DNA of 64,000 bases from Telmatobacter sp. DSM 110680 (lineage in GTDB: Bacteria > Acidobacteriota > Terriglobia > Terriglobales > Acidobacteriaceae): NCBI RefSeq assembly GCF_039994875.1, contig NZ_CP121196.1:3224001-3288000 (forward strand), read 5' to 3'. The notes under the pieces were generated by a model. It did not search any database and had not been told where the DNA came from. It saw only the letters and a list, made by a program, of their open reading frames with translations. This document shows positions 40,603 through 49,780 of this stretch, in pieces (the first letter of the stretch is position 1; each line of letters starts with the position of its first letter). Made by a program: the position numbers and the translations under genes.

Positions 40603-41931
40603 ATGCTGAAAATTGCCTGTTGCTGCATCGTCCTCTCCGCGGGAACGTTGCTTTGGTCGCAAGTCGAGCCCAGTGCGACAGGCGGTGGGTCTCTGGGTGA
40701 CACCCAGATGATGACCCCGCCGCCGGTGAGTCAAGATAATTATCCGGTAATGGTGGGAGAAGAATCGCGTTCTAATTATCTTGACGGCGGCTTTGTATTC
40801 ACAGCCTCTTATGTTGACAATCTTTTGGGTATCCAGAATGGGAAGCCGATAGGTGATGAAACTTACTCATTTATGCCTACAATCAGTTTGGACCGCCAGA
40901 CCCCGAGGCAAGGTGAATCGGTGGATTACACTGCGGGCTTCAACTTGTATCACAATTCCAGTCAGCTCAATGGGGTAAACCAGGACGGAATTGCTGACTA
41001 CAGACTCCATTTAAGTAAATACGCAGTTCTGGTTTTAAGTGACACGATTTTACAGAACTCGAACCTGTACAGCCAGGCCAATCCGTTTGTGACGGGAGGC
41101 GGTTCGACATCTGCGGGATCATCGAATTCGGTGCAAATTGCACCCTATGCAAACCAGCTTGAAAATTGGAGTACCGCCGCAATCAATTACCAGTACGCGC
41201 GGAATGCCATGGTCGGCGGGAGTGGGTCCTACGCTTTTTCGCATTATTCAAATGCTTCAAAACAAGCGGGCCTTAACAACACTGGCGCGGCTGGCTTCAG
41301 TGCCTTTTACAGCAGAAGAATGTCTTCATCTCAATATTTTGGTTTGACCTACCAATTTGAAAAATTTGTGAGCCACCCAATTGACACTTACACGGTGTCC
41401 AATACGTTGTTTGTGTTTTACACGCACTATTTCACAAAGAGCTTTTCATTTTCGATCCTGGCTGGTCCGGAGCAGTACACATCCTGGCGTCCTGACGTTG
41501 CAAAGCTGGCCCATTGGGCACCGGCGGTGCAGGGAAGCGTTGGATGGCAGAAACTTCGCACGAACCTGACAGCTAGCTACGCTTACACAGTGAGCGGAGC
41601 ACCAGGTCTGGCTGGGGCATACCAGTCAAACATGGCCGATTTGGATGGACGGCTGATGTTTTCGCGCCGGTGGAGCGCCGGCGTCGATGCGAAGTATTCC
41701 TACCTGAACAGCATCGATGCCAAATCGGCTCAGATTGCATTTACCTCGGGAGGTCGCACGATCTCCGCTGGAGTTGATGTGCAGCATACGCTTACCCAAA
41801 GGATCGCTGTGGTAGCTGGGTATCAACGCATTCATGAAGCGTATGACATCCCGGCTGTCTCATCCTTTCCCGATTCGAACCGAGCGTACTTTTCGTTGAA
41901 TTACGGTTTTCACCGTCCTTTAGGAAGATAA
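40603..41931 (+). CDS. Outer-membrane beta-barrel protein of the EPS locus
   Basis: A 442-residue exported protein with signal peptide (IACCCIVLSAGTLLWSQ). After a Pro/Gly-rich linker the sequence alternates polar and hydrophobic residues in many amphipathic strands with Tyr/Phe girdles (for example FVFTASYVDNLLGI and YFSLNYGFHRP at the end), the pattern of a large beta-barrel. It sits between the export protein and the chain-length regulator, the place of the hypothetical outer-membrane protein of exosortase-associated EPS loci. It may be the outer pore. ATG at 40603 follows AAGGTG. Confidence 0.75.
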   Translation: MLKIACCCIVLSAGTLLWSQVEPSATGGGSLGDTQMMTPPPVSQDNYPVMVGEESRSNYLDGGFVFTASYVDNLLGIQNGKPIGDETYSFMPTISLDRQTPRQGESVDYTAGFNLYHNSSQLNGVNQDGIADYRLHLSKYAVLVLSDTILQNSNLYSQANPFVTGGGSTSAGSSNSVQIAPYANQLENWSTAAINYQYARNAMVGGSGSYAFSHYSNASKQAGLNNTGAAGFSAFYSRRMSSSQYFGLTYQFEKFVSHPIDTYTVSNTLFVFYTHYFTKSFSFSILAGPEQYTSWRPDVAKLAHWAPAVQGSVGWQKLRTNLTASYAYTVSGAPGLAGAYQSNMADLDGRLMFSRRWSAGVDAKYSYLNSIDAKSAQIAFTSGGRTISAGVDVQHTLTQRIAVVAGYQRIHEAYDIPAVSSFPDSNRAYFSLNYGFHRPLGR

Positions 41932-41933
41932 AA

Positions 41934-43505
41934 ATGCCGGATATCATTGAAGAACAGGAATTGACTCAATTTGATGCCGAGCGGTATGTCGATCTCGTGC
42001 GTCGCCGGCACATCCATTTTCTGGTGCCGGCATTTGTGGGCTGGTTAGTGGTGTGGGGAGTCAGCTGGGTACTGCCAGCGACTTACAAGTCGAGCACCTT
42101 AATTCTGGTCGAACAGCCGACGATGCCGGAAAGCTATGTCGCTCCCAATGTGAACGAGAATCTGCAGGATCGCATGCAAAGTATCTCTCAGCAGATTCTC
42201 AGCCGTACGCGCCTCCTCATGATCGTCGATAAGCTTAACCTTTATGCAGGCGCCAAGAAGCCCATGTCTCCTGACGACAAGGTTGAGGCTCTGCGGAAAA
42301 ACATCAGCATCGATCTCGTGCGCAACGGTCCTCAAAATGAGATTACTGCCTTCAAAGTGAACTTCACATCCCATAGTCCAGCTCTGGCTCAGAAGGTCAC
42401 GAACGAATTGACTCAGCTTTTCATTGACGAGAATCTAAAAGTCCGGGAAAGAGAGTCTCAGGGAACCACGCAATTTATTGAGAAGCAGCTAGAAGATGCG
42501 CGGGCGATCCTCGCCGATCAGGAAGCCAAAGTGCGCCAGTTCCAAGCAATGCATGAGGGAGCGTTGCCGTCCCAGCAAAGCAGCAATCTCCAGATTCTCG
42601 CGGGACTTCAGGGACAATTGCAAAACCAGCAGGATACTTTGAATACTGCGAAACAGCAGCGGGTTTATTTTCAAACATTGATCGAGCAATACAAGAATCT
42701 TCATGCAAGTGGGCGCACAGTAGACGGATCTCCGTCTGAAATGGCCACAATAGATCAAGAATTGGCGAAGCTCAGATCCCAACTTACTGATCTCAGTTCG
42801 AGGTACACCGATTCCTACCCGGACGTAGTCAAGCTAAAAGCCCAGATTGCCAGAACCGAAAAGCAGAGACAAGATTTACTTGCCGCTCCAAAAAATGGTT
42901 CTAAGCAGTCAAATGATCCGGAGTCGACACCGCTCCTACAGTTGCAAAGTCAGCTCCAAGCCAACCAGCTTGAGATTGCCAGCCGCGAGCGGGCAATTTC
43001 TGGTCTCGAGGCTCGTATTAATGAGTACCAAGGGCGATTGAATTCGCAGCCCGCCACCGAGCAGCAACTCGCTGAGTTGACCCGCGGCTATGAACAATCG
43101 AAGGCGAACTACGATGATCTCTTGAAAAAGAAAAATCAATCGGTGATGGCCACCAGCATGGAACAGATGCAGCAGGGTGAGCGGTTTACTATGCTCGACC
43201 CTCCGAGCCTGCCGACCAAGCCCGACTTTCCTAACCGTCTGAAATTCTGCGGGATGGGCCTGGGGGCCGGTCTTGCATTGGGATGCCTGGTTGTATTCCT
43301 GTTCGAGTTCCTTGATGACCGTATGCACGGGGAGAAAGAGATAAAGGAACTTCTTCCGATCGCAATTATTGCGGAAGTTCCCGAGATTCAGAGCACGCTC
43401 GACGAGGAAAAGCAGAAGCGGCGATTGGTATTGGGTTGGTCAACCGCAGCAGTCATTGGTGCAGTCATCGTAGTTGGATCGGCCATCAGCTACTTGCGAG
43501 GATAG
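41934..43505 (+). CDS. Wzz-type polysaccharide chain-length/co-polymerase protein
   Basis: A 523-residue inner-membrane protein. The Wzz domain starts with a membrane helix (about 27-50, FLVPAFVGWLVVWGVSWVLP) and SSTLILVEQPTMPESYV. A long coiled-coil region (about 165-400, rich in Gln, Leu and Arg) follows, then the Pro-rich motif PPSLPTKPDFPNRLKF and a second helix (about 437-460), and a third near the end (about 496-520). The third helix and long coiled coil match the XrtA/EpsF-type subgroup. It works with the BY-kinase encoded two genes on to set polymer length. Starts 2 bp after the barrel gene. Confidence 0.9.
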   Translation: MPDIIEEQELTQFDAERYVDLVRRRHIHFLVPAFVGWLVVWGVSWVLPATYKSSTLILVEQPTMPESYVAPNVNENLQDRMQSISQQILSRTRLLMIVDKLNLYAGAKKPMSPDDKVEALRKNISIDLVRNGPQNEITAFKVNFTSHSPALAQKVTNELTQLFIDENLKVRERESQGTTQFIEKQLEDARAILADQEAKVRQFQAMHEGALPSQQSSNLQILAGLQGQLQNQQDTLNTAKQQRVYFQTLIEQYKNLHASGRTVDGSPSEMATIDQELAKLRSQLTDLSSRYTDSYPDVVKLKAQIARTEKQRQDLLAAPKNGSKQSNDPESTPLLQLQSQLQANQLEIASRERAISGLEARINEYQGRLNSQPATEQQLAELTRGYEQSKANYDDLLKKKNQSVMATSMEQMQQGERFTMLDPPSLPTKPDFPNRLKFCGMGLGAGLALGCLVVFLFEFLDDRMHGEKEIKELLPIAIIAEVPEIQSTLDEEKQKRRLVLGWSTAAVIGAVIVVGSAISYLRG

Positions 43506-43518
43506 TGCAGAAGACTTC

Positions 43519-44511
43519 ATGTATAAGAATTTTTACAACTTGACTCGAAATCCATTCGACCTCACGCCTGATCCGACGTGCTTTGTCGCGACGGCCAGAC
43601 ACAATGAGGCGTTGGCGGCGCTCTACTATGGAATCGTCCGGCACAAAGGCGTCGTGGTGGTTACAGGAGAAGTGGGGACGGGCAAGACCTTGTTGCTCCG
43701 GTGCCTGCTGCAACTGTTCAAGTCCAGTAGCGAGATTTCGTACGCTTACTTGTTCAACTGCCGCTTGTCGCCAATGGAGTTCCTGCATTACACGGCTTCT
43801 GACTTTGGACTGAACGCCAATGGACAGCAGAGCAAAAGCACGCTCCTGCTGGAGCTAAGCAAATACGTTACCTCGCGTGGACTGCAGGGCCTCACCACAG
43901 TACTCATCGTGGACGAGGCGCACAATCTCTCGATGGAATTGCTAGAGGAAATTCGTCTTCTCTCCAACCTCGAGACCAACGACGATAAGCTTCTTCAGAT
44001 CGTGCTCGTTGGCCAGCCCGAACTCGACTTGAAACTAGACTCTTTCGAACTCCGGCCCTTGAAGCAGAGGATTGCTTTACGCGCTCACCTCGCTCCTCTC
44101 GATGAACAAGATACGGATAAGTACATCATGGAGCGGCTGACAATTGCCGGGGCAGCCAGCCGAACAGAGCCATTGTTCTCTTCGGAGTCCGTGAAGGCAA
44201 TTCATCAATACTCACGAGGTTTTCCAAGGCTGATCAACACTATCTGCGAAAACGCCCTGATTACAGGATATGCGCGACGATTACCAGTCATTTCGCCGGA
44301 TGTGATCCTTGGAGTTGCCAAAGATTTCCACTTGAGCACCAATGGCACCAAGCTAGGCAAAAGAGCGCAAGGCGACGAAGACATGGACTTGGAACGGGCT
44401 AAGAACTTTTTCCTCGACCTGTATGCCACGATGCAACGGCCAAATGGATCCGATTCGGATTCGAATCAACCGATTTCAGTTGAAGCGGGGGAGCATGAGT
44501 CAGATATTTGA
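43519..44511 (+). CDS. ExeA-like AAA ATPase of EPS locus (XrtA-associated type)
   Basis: A 330-residue AAA ATPase. The N-terminal signature YKNFYNLTRNPFDLTPDP is typical of the ExeA/GspA group; Walker A is GEVGTGKT (50-57), Walker B VLIVDEAHN and an LPRLINTICENALITGYA-like sensor region (GFPRLINTI) follows. In exosortase-associated EPS loci an ATPase of this type lies directly before the tyrosine kinase, as here; it may energise assembly or export. ATG at 43519 is preceded by GAAG. Its 3' end overlaps the kinase gene by 17 bp, indicating coupled translation. Confidence 0.88.
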   Translation: MYKNFYNLTRNPFDLTPDPTCFVATARHNEALAALYYGIVRHKGVVVVTGEVGTGKTLLLRCLLQLFKSSSEISYAYLFNCRLSPMEFLHYTASDFGLNANGQQSKSTLLLELSKYVTSRGLQGLTTVLIVDEAHNLSMELLEEIRLLSNLETNDDKLLQIVLVGQPELDLKLDSFELRPLKQRIALRAHLAPLDEQDTDKYIMERLTIAGAASRTEPLFSSESVKAIHQYSRGFPRLINTICENALITGYARRLPVISPDVILGVAKDFHLSTNGTKLGKRAQGDEDMDLERAKNFFLDLYATMQRPNGSDSDSNQPISVEAGEHESDI

Positions 44512-45466
44512 CGCACTGCAACGTTCAGAAGCAGAGCGTAGCGGCAAAAATTCGCCAGTAGCTCCACATGCAATCGAGCTATTGCAGCGCGCCGAGAGCC
44601 AGGCTTCTGCGCATCGGTCAGCCGCCGACGTCCCAGATTCCCGAACGACGACGGTGGTTTCAGCGACCGCTGTGGCTGCCCTCGATCCAGATGGGGAGGC
44701 CCAGATTCCCTCTGCAACGGTTGGGGATCGGTCAGACAGCCCCATGCAGTGTGAAGTTCTGAATGTTTCCGTATCGCCCGAGAGCCACTTAGTATCTCTG
44801 CCCGACAGTACCAACCCCGCCAGTGAGGCTTTTCACCTTCTCGGCGTTCGTCTGCGACACCTTCGCCGCCAGCGCCCCCTCAAAAAGGTCCTTGTCACCA
44901 GCACCATTCCTCAGGAAGGCAAAAGCGTAGTTGCCGCCAACCTCGCATGTACCCTGGCTTTGCATACTCGACAGAAGGTGCTGCTGCTTGAGGGCGATGT
45001 CCGGCGCCCTACGCAGTCGAAGATCTTCGGAATTGCGAACAGGCCGGGGATTTGCGAGTGGTTGAACGGTGATAGGGCGCTGAGCAGCAGTATGTATCGG
45101 TTGGAGAGACCGGGAATTTGGATATTCCCGGCGGGGGCGGGAACCGGGAACGCCCTGGAATTGCTCCAATCCGGTGGCGCGACAGCAATGATGGAACAAG
45201 TCATGAGCTGGTTTGACTGGGTCGTGATTGATTCTCCTCCGATTCTTCCCATGGCTGACACAAGCGTGTGGACCAACCTGGCGGACGGGATCCTGATCGT
45301 GACCCGACAGGGGATTACGGAAAAGCGCCAATTGAAGCGGGGGCTGGAAGCCCTCGGTACTCAGAAGCTGATCGGAGCGGTCCTGAACAGCGCTCGAAGC
45401 GTGGCGAACTCGGATTATTACTATCGCCCAACGAATCGGTTACCAACCGACGATGCGGAAGCTTGA
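44495..45466 (+). CDS. BY-kinase (CpsD/CapB-like protein tyrosine kinase)
   Basis: A 323-residue cytoplasmic kinase. SQIFDALQRSEAER is the N-terminal helix typical of the XrtA-associated type. Walker A is TSTIPQEGKS (135-144), Walker A' is VLLLEGDVRRPTQSKIFGI with Glu in place of the usual first Asp, and Walker B is WVVIDSPPILPMAD. Near the C-terminus NSDYYYRPTNR offers a small tyrosine cluster for autophosphorylation. The membrane activator is probably the Wzz-type protein three genes upstream. ATG at 44495 is preceded by GGGGAG. Cyclic phosphorylation of such kinases controls polymer length. Confidence 0.9.
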   Translation: MSQIFDALQRSEAERSGKNSPVAPHAIELLQRAESQASAHRSAADVPDSRTTTVVSATAVAALDPDGEAQIPSATVGDRSDSPMQCEVLNVSVSPESHLVSLPDSTNPASEAFHLLGVRLRHLRRQRPLKKVLVTSTIPQEGKSVVAANLACTLALHTRQKVLLLEGDVRRPTQSKIFGIANRPGICEWLNGDRALSSSMYRLERPGIWIFPAGAGTGNALELLQSGGATAMMEQVMSWFDWVVIDSPPILPMADTSVWTNLADGILIVTRQGITEKRQLKRGLEALGTQKLIGAVLNSARSVANSDYYYRPTNRLPTDDAEA

Positions 45467-45559
45467 TTGTTGTGGGTAATCTAAGCGCAGGTTGAGTATT
45501 CTCACGTGCAAGAGCTGAATTTTAACTAGCAACACTTTCAAATACCCGAAGCCTCTACC

Positions 45560-45600
45560 GTTCCAGTGAAGCGGAACTAAGGCAAACTTATACGGTTTGC
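45560..45600 (+). promoter_or_regulatory. Pair of small hairpins before the sugar-transferase gene
   Basis: GTTCC/GGAAC (45560-45577) and GCAAAC/GTTTGC (45582-45600) can form adjacent stem-loops in the leader of the next gene. They are not followed by a T-run. They could be RNA elements for the locus's NusG paralogue; that is a guess. Confidence 0.3.
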
Positions 45601-45636
45601 GTAGAAGTCAGGGGTTATGTGCCTTGGGAGGACGCG

Positions 45637-46773
45637 GTGAACACGGTACGTCAAGGTAGACAAAAAGCTCTTATTGATCTAAACGAACCAACTTTAGATC
45701 GCAAGGCCCTGGATGAGGACACTTTCAGACGGGTAATCGCGGTGGAGCGCAAGCGTACTGAGCGTTCCAAGTCGCCGTTCGTCCTCATGCTTCTCGAAGT
45801 TGATGACCAACATGTTGCCAAGGCAATTCGGGCCCTGGATTCTGGCATGGCCGTTTTGCTCGCGACCAGTCGGGACACCGACCTGGTGGGTTGGTACGAG
45901 TCAAAGCATACGATCGGGGTGCTGTTCACCGGCCTGATGCCTGGAGACAAGAGCTTAATTCTTACTACGATTTTGAGCCGTGTCACCAAGACTCTTCGCG
46001 AAGAGCTAACGTTTGAGCAGTTTAACCTCGTCAAGATTTCCTTGCATTACTATCCCGATGATTGGGTTGAAAAGGGACCAGGGCGACCGAGTAATCCTGC
46101 TTTGTATCCGGATATTTCAAGCCGCGATAAAGGTAAACAGCCGATGCTCATTCTTAAGCGAGCGATCGATGTCATTGGGGGCGTGGTTCTTGCGCTGATT
46201 TGTCTGCCCTTCTGCTTCATCATCGCGGCTGCCATCAAGGCAACTTCAAAGGGCCCCATTTTGTTTCGCCAGATGCGTGTGGGGCAACACGGAAGGCAGT
46301 TCACCTTTCTGAAGTTCCGCTCCATGTATGTGGGTAATGACTACAGCGTTCACCGCGAGTTTGTCACGAAACTGATCAACAAAGGGGTAGCAAGCGAAAC
46401 CCCAGAGCAAGGGAACATCTACAAGATCGTCGGCGATAAGCGGATCACGCCGATAGGCAGGTTCCTGCGCAAAACCAGCCTCGACGAATTGCCGCAGTTG
46501 ATAAATGTTCTGCTTGGCGACATGTCGCTGGTTGGTCCCCGCCCTCCGATTCCGTACGAACTTGCCGCGTATCAAACGTGGCATCGTCGCAGACTGCTCG
46601 AAGTAAAGCCGGGAATTACTGGATTGTGGCAGGTTACGGGGAGAAGCACCGTTGACTTTGATGCGATGGTGAGACTGGACCTGAGATATGCCACGTCATG
46701 GAACCCGTGGCTTGACATCAAGATTCTGCTCCGCACCCCTCTCGCCGTGATCCGAGGGTCAGGCGCCTACTGA
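45637..46773 (+). CDS. Polyprenyl-phosphate sugar phosphotransferase with N-terminal GGDEF-like domain
   Basis: A 378-residue protein that should start polymer synthesis by placing a sugar-1-phosphate on undecaprenyl phosphate. The C-terminal 200 residues are the bacterial sugar transferase domain: a membrane helix ([19 protein letters not shown]), [48 protein letters not shown] in two blocks, [14 protein letters not shown] and [17 protein letters not shown]. The first 160 residues lack the four helices of WbaP-like enzymes and instead recall a GGDEF-type alpha/beta fold ([28 protein letters not shown]) without the GGDEF motif. GTG at 45637 follows GGGAGG; GTG at 45619 is an alternative. Confidence 0.9.
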   Translation: MNTVRQGRQKALIDLNEPTLDRKALDEDTFRRVIAVERKRTERSKSPFVLMLLEVDDQHVAKAIRALDSGMAVLLATSRDTDLVGWYESKHTIGVLFTGLMPGDKSLILTTILSRVTKTLREELTFEQFNLVKISLHYYPDDWVEKGPGRPSNPALYPDISSRDKGKQPMLILKRAIDVIGGVVLALICLPFCFIIAAAIKATSKGPILFRQMRVGQHGRQFTFLKFRSMYVGNDYSVHREFVTKLINKGVASETPEQGNIYKIVGDKRITPIGRFLRKTSLDELPQLINVLLGDMSLVGPRPPIPYELAAYQTWHRRRLLEVKPGITGLWQVTGRSTVDFDAMVRLDLRYATSWNPWLDIKILLRTPLAVIRGSGAY

Positions 46774-46893
46774 GGGCGTTTCTTCTACAATCCAACTTCG
46801 TTTCAACTGGCAGAAATCAAGACTGATCCAGGCAGCATTCCTGCGTATGTCGTCCCCCAACCAATCGGTACTTTTGCAGAAAGACGGCGAATT

Positions 46894-47892
46894 ATGAAGT
46901 TCGGTGTAATTGGTTACGGCTACTGGGGTCCAAATATTGTCAGAAACCTCATGAACCTTGATGGAGTTGAGGTTCGCGCGATCGCAGAAATCAGTCCAGC
47001 TGCTCGAATTCGGGCCCAAAAGGCGTATCCCGGGCTTACGGTAACGAGCAGCGCTGAAGAGGTGCTGACCTCACCAGAAATTGATGTTGTAGCGGTTATC
47101 TCTCCGGTCTGGACCCACTATGAACTTGCCAAGGCAGCTCTAGAGAACGGCAAGCACGTATTCGTCGAAAAGCCATTTACCAGCAAGTCCTGCCAAGGGC
47201 AAGAACTGATCGAACTAGCCGAGCGGAAGAACCTCAAAATCATGGTCGATCACACCTTTCTCTTTACGGGTGCGGTGCGCAAGATCAAGCAGCTTCTGGA
47301 TGAGGGCGCGCTGGGCAATCTGTATTACTACGATTCCACCCGGGTCAACCTTGGCCTCTTCCAACACGACTGCAATGTACTTTGGGACCTTGCTCCACAC
47401 GACCTTTCCATCATGGATTACCTGATTAAGGCAGACCCTGAAGCGATCGTGGCGACAGGCCAGGGACATTTAAACGGACATGAAGATGTTGCCTATATGA
47501 CTTTGTATTTTCCTGAGAAGGTCATCGCACATATCAATGTGAACTGGCTTTCCCCCGTTAAGGTGAGGACTACGCTAATCGGTGGCGAGAAGCGGATGGT
47601 CGTCTGGAACGACCTTGAAGCAGACGAGAAGGTCAAGATCTACGACAAGGGCGTGAACATCAGCACAAGAGAAGGATTGTATGAACTGCTGGTAAGTTAT
47701 CGTTCGGGGGATATGTGGTCCCCGCAACTGGAGCAGGCGGAGGCTCTCCGTCACGAGCTTGCGTATTTTGTCGAATGCATCTCGAACGGGCAACAGCCGT
47801 TCAATAACGGTCAAGCTGGTCTGCGGGTTGTGAAAATGCTGGAAGCAGCGAGCGAATCGCTGAAGAAGAGAGGGGCATTGATCGAGCTATGA
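46894..47892 (+). CDS. Gfo/Idh/MocA-family sugar dehydrogenase (WbpB-like)
   Basis: A 332-residue NAD(P)-dependent oxidoreductase. The Rossmann start is FGVIGYGYWGPNIVRN, followed by VFVEKPFTSKS with the family EKP motif and the substrate-domain motif LWDLAPHDLSIMDYL, in which His is near the active site. With the acetyltransferase and aminotransferase that follow, it matches the WbpB/WbpD/WbpE set that converts UDP-N-acetyl-glucosaminuronic acid to the 2,3-diacetamido sugar; a 3-oxidation role would fit. This pathway role is an inference. The stop overlaps the next start by 4 bp (ATGA). Confidence 0.88.
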   Translation: MKFGVIGYGYWGPNIVRNLMNLDGVEVRAIAEISPAARIRAQKAYPGLTVTSSAEEVLTSPEIDVVAVISPVWTHYELAKAALENGKHVFVEKPFTSKSCQGQELIELAERKNLKIMVDHTFLFTGAVRKIKQLLDEGALGNLYYYDSTRVNLGLFQHDCNVLWDLAPHDLSIMDYLIKADPEAIVATGQGHLNGHEDVAYMTLYFPEKVIAHINVNWLSPVKVRTTLIGGEKRMVVWNDLEADEKVKIYDKGVNISTREGLYELLVSYRSGDMWSPQLEQAEALRHELAYFVECISNGQQPFNNGQAGLRVVKMLEAASESLKKRGALIEL

Positions 47893-48380
47893 ATGAATTC
47901 AATGCAATCTCAAACGACGTGAAGCTCGGAGAGAATGTCCGCCTTTCCAAGTTTATTAATTTATATGGATGCGAGATCGGCGACGATACAAAGATTGGTG
48001 CATTCGTTGAGATTCAAAAGAACGCAAAGGTTGGTCGCCGCTGCAAGATATCGAGCCACACGTTTATCTGCGAAGGCGTCACGATTGAGGACAATGTGTT
48101 CATCGGCCATGGTGTCATGTTCACCAACGATACCTACCCCCGCGCCACAACTTCCGATGGGACGCTTCAAACAGAAGCAAATTGGAAAGTGGAAAAAACA
48201 GTGGTCAAACGGGGCGCATCGATTGGGACAGGCGCCACAATTCTTCCGAACACGTCAATTGGTGAAAACGCTGTGGTTGGAGCCGGAAGCGTAGTGACCA
48301 AGGATGTCCCGGCAAATGCGATCATCGCAGGCAATCCTGCGAAAGTGCTGCGCTATCTGGATGGCCTCAAAAAGGCTTAG
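47889..48380 (+). CDS. Left-handed beta-helix N-acetyltransferase (WbpD-like)
   Basis: A 163-residue hexapeptide-repeat acyltransferase. About six turns of [LIV]-G-x4 repeats can be read (GENVRLSKFINLYGCEIGDD, IGAFVEIQKNAKVGRRCKI, IGHGVMFTNDTYPRA, IGTGATILPNTSIGENAVVG), closed by VPANAIIAGNPAKVLR. GHGVMFTND resembles the acetyl-CoA-binding turn of sugar N-acetyltransferases such as WbpD and WlbB, whose substrate is a UDP-3-amino-uronic acid. Such a substrate would be made by the neighbouring dehydrogenase and aminotransferase. Translationally coupled to the gene before. Confidence 0.88.
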   Translation: MNEFNAISNDVKLGENVRLSKFINLYGCEIGDDTKIGAFVEIQKNAKVGRRCKISSHTFICEGVTIEDNVFIGHGVMFTNDTYPRATTSDGTLQTEANWKVEKTVVKRGASIGTGATILPNTSIGENAVVGAGSVVTKDVPANAIIAGNPAKVLRYLDGLKKA

Positions 48381-48491
48381 GCAGCTGACGGTCGGCAGAA
48401 AGCTCGCAATCCAAAGAAATGTTTAAAGCCGGCATTGAGCGCGGCACCTCACTTCACGCAAAGATTCGAAGAGTTTAAGTCAGGAGAGACG

Positions 48492-49733
48492 ATGAATACT
48501 GACGCAGCAATCCCATTTCTCGATTTGGTCACTCCGCATGTAGAACTTGAGGAAGAACTCACTGCCTTGTTCCGCCGTGTTCTTCATTCTGCCGGATTTA
48601 TTGGCGGTCCGATGGTAGAGAACTTCGAAACCGCGTTTGCCGAATTTTGCGACGTGCGTCATGCCGTCGCCGTAAATAGCGGCACGGATGCCCTGCGGTT
48701 CGCAATCATGGCCAGCGGTGTGCAAAGCGGCGATGTTGTGCTGACCGTTCCAAATACTTTTATTGCTACGACCGAAGCTATTTCGCAGGCTCGGGCGATT
48801 CCGGAATTTGTAGACGTGGACGAGCACACCTACAACATGTCGCCGTTAATGCTTCAGCGCTATTTGAGAAATAAATGCATTCGCGACAAAGCTGGACGGC
48901 TTATTAGCCTTCGCAGCGGCCGTCAAGTCACGGCCATCGTCCCGGTGCATCTGTATGGGCAGATGGCCGACATGGATAGCATTTTGGATTTGGCCGCGGA
49001 GTATGGCCTGATTGTGATCGAAGATGCGTGCCAGGCACATGGAGCCGAGTACTTTTCAAAGAAGAACAATCGCTGGATGAAAGCGGGTTCGATGGGGCGG
49101 GCGGCAGCCTTCAGTTTTTATCCGGGAAAGAATCTCGGTGCCTGCGGCGAAGCTGGCGCAATCACGACCAATGATTCTGCCATGGCCGCGAATATGAAGA
49201 TGTTGCGCGATCACGGCCAGAGCCGCAAGTATTATCACGACATTGAAGGCTACAATGGCCGCCTGGATGCTTTGCAAGCGGGAATTCTGCACACGAAATT
49301 GTCACATCTGACATCGTGGAACGAGCAGCGCCGATCGAAGGCTGCTGAATACAACCGGTTGCTCTCAAAGAGCGATGCCGTGGGTCTGCCTTTTGAGCCG
49401 TCGTGGTCACGCGGTGTCTACCATCTCTATGTGATTCGGACGAGTGACAGAGAGGGGCTCATGAGTCACCTGAAAGAAGCTGGAATAGGGTCAGGAATTC
49501 ATTATCCGGTGCCCCTTCACTTTCAGAAGGCATATGTATCGCTCAATTACAGCGCCGGCGATTTCCCTGTATCGGAAAGTGCGGCGGGCGAGATACTCTC
49601 CTTGCCCATGTATCCCCAGCTCGCCTCAGAACAGCAGGAAAGAGTAGCTGCTGAAGTTACTGCTTTCGTGGCTAAATGCAGACCTGGCGCCGCGGAATTG
49701 AACACCCTGGTTTCAGTAGAGAGGGTCGGATAG
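48492..49733 (+). CDS. DegT/DnrJ/EryC1-family sugar aminotransferase (WbpE-like)
   Basis: A 413-residue PLP aminotransferase acting on nucleotide-linked keto-sugars. AVNSGTDALRFAIMASGV binds the cofactor phosphate, VPNTFIATTEAI follows, IVIEDACQAHGAEY has the Asp that contacts the pyridine nitrogen, and FSFYPGKNLGACGEAGAI includes the internal-aldimine Lys. The C-terminal DHGQSRKYYHDIEGYNGRLD block shapes the sugar pocket. ATG at 48492 is preceded by AGGAGAG; a start at 48435 is less likely. With the two genes before it, it would install the 3-amino group of a diacetamido-uronic acid or a related amino sugar. Confidence 0.9.
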   Translation: MNTDAAIPFLDLVTPHVELEEELTALFRRVLHSAGFIGGPMVENFETAFAEFCDVRHAVAVNSGTDALRFAIMASGVQSGDVVLTVPNTFIATTEAISQARAIPEFVDVDEHTYNMSPLMLQRYLRNKCIRDKAGRLISLRSGRQVTAIVPVHLYGQMADMDSILDLAAEYGLIVIEDACQAHGAEYFSKKNNRWMKAGSMGRAAAFSFYPGKNLGACGEAGAITTNDSAMAANMKMLRDHGQSRKYYHDIEGYNGRLDALQAGILHTKLSHLTSWNEQRRSKAAEYNRLLSKSDAVGLPFEPSWSRGVYHLYVIRTSDREGLMSHLKEAGIGSGIHYPVPLHFQKAYVSLNYSAGDFPVSESAAGEILSLPMYPQLASEQQERVAAEVTAFVAKCRPGAAELNTLVSVERVG

Positions 49734-49780
49734 CACTGAGATTATTGATTGCACACTCGCCTAAAACTACTCAATTGACG

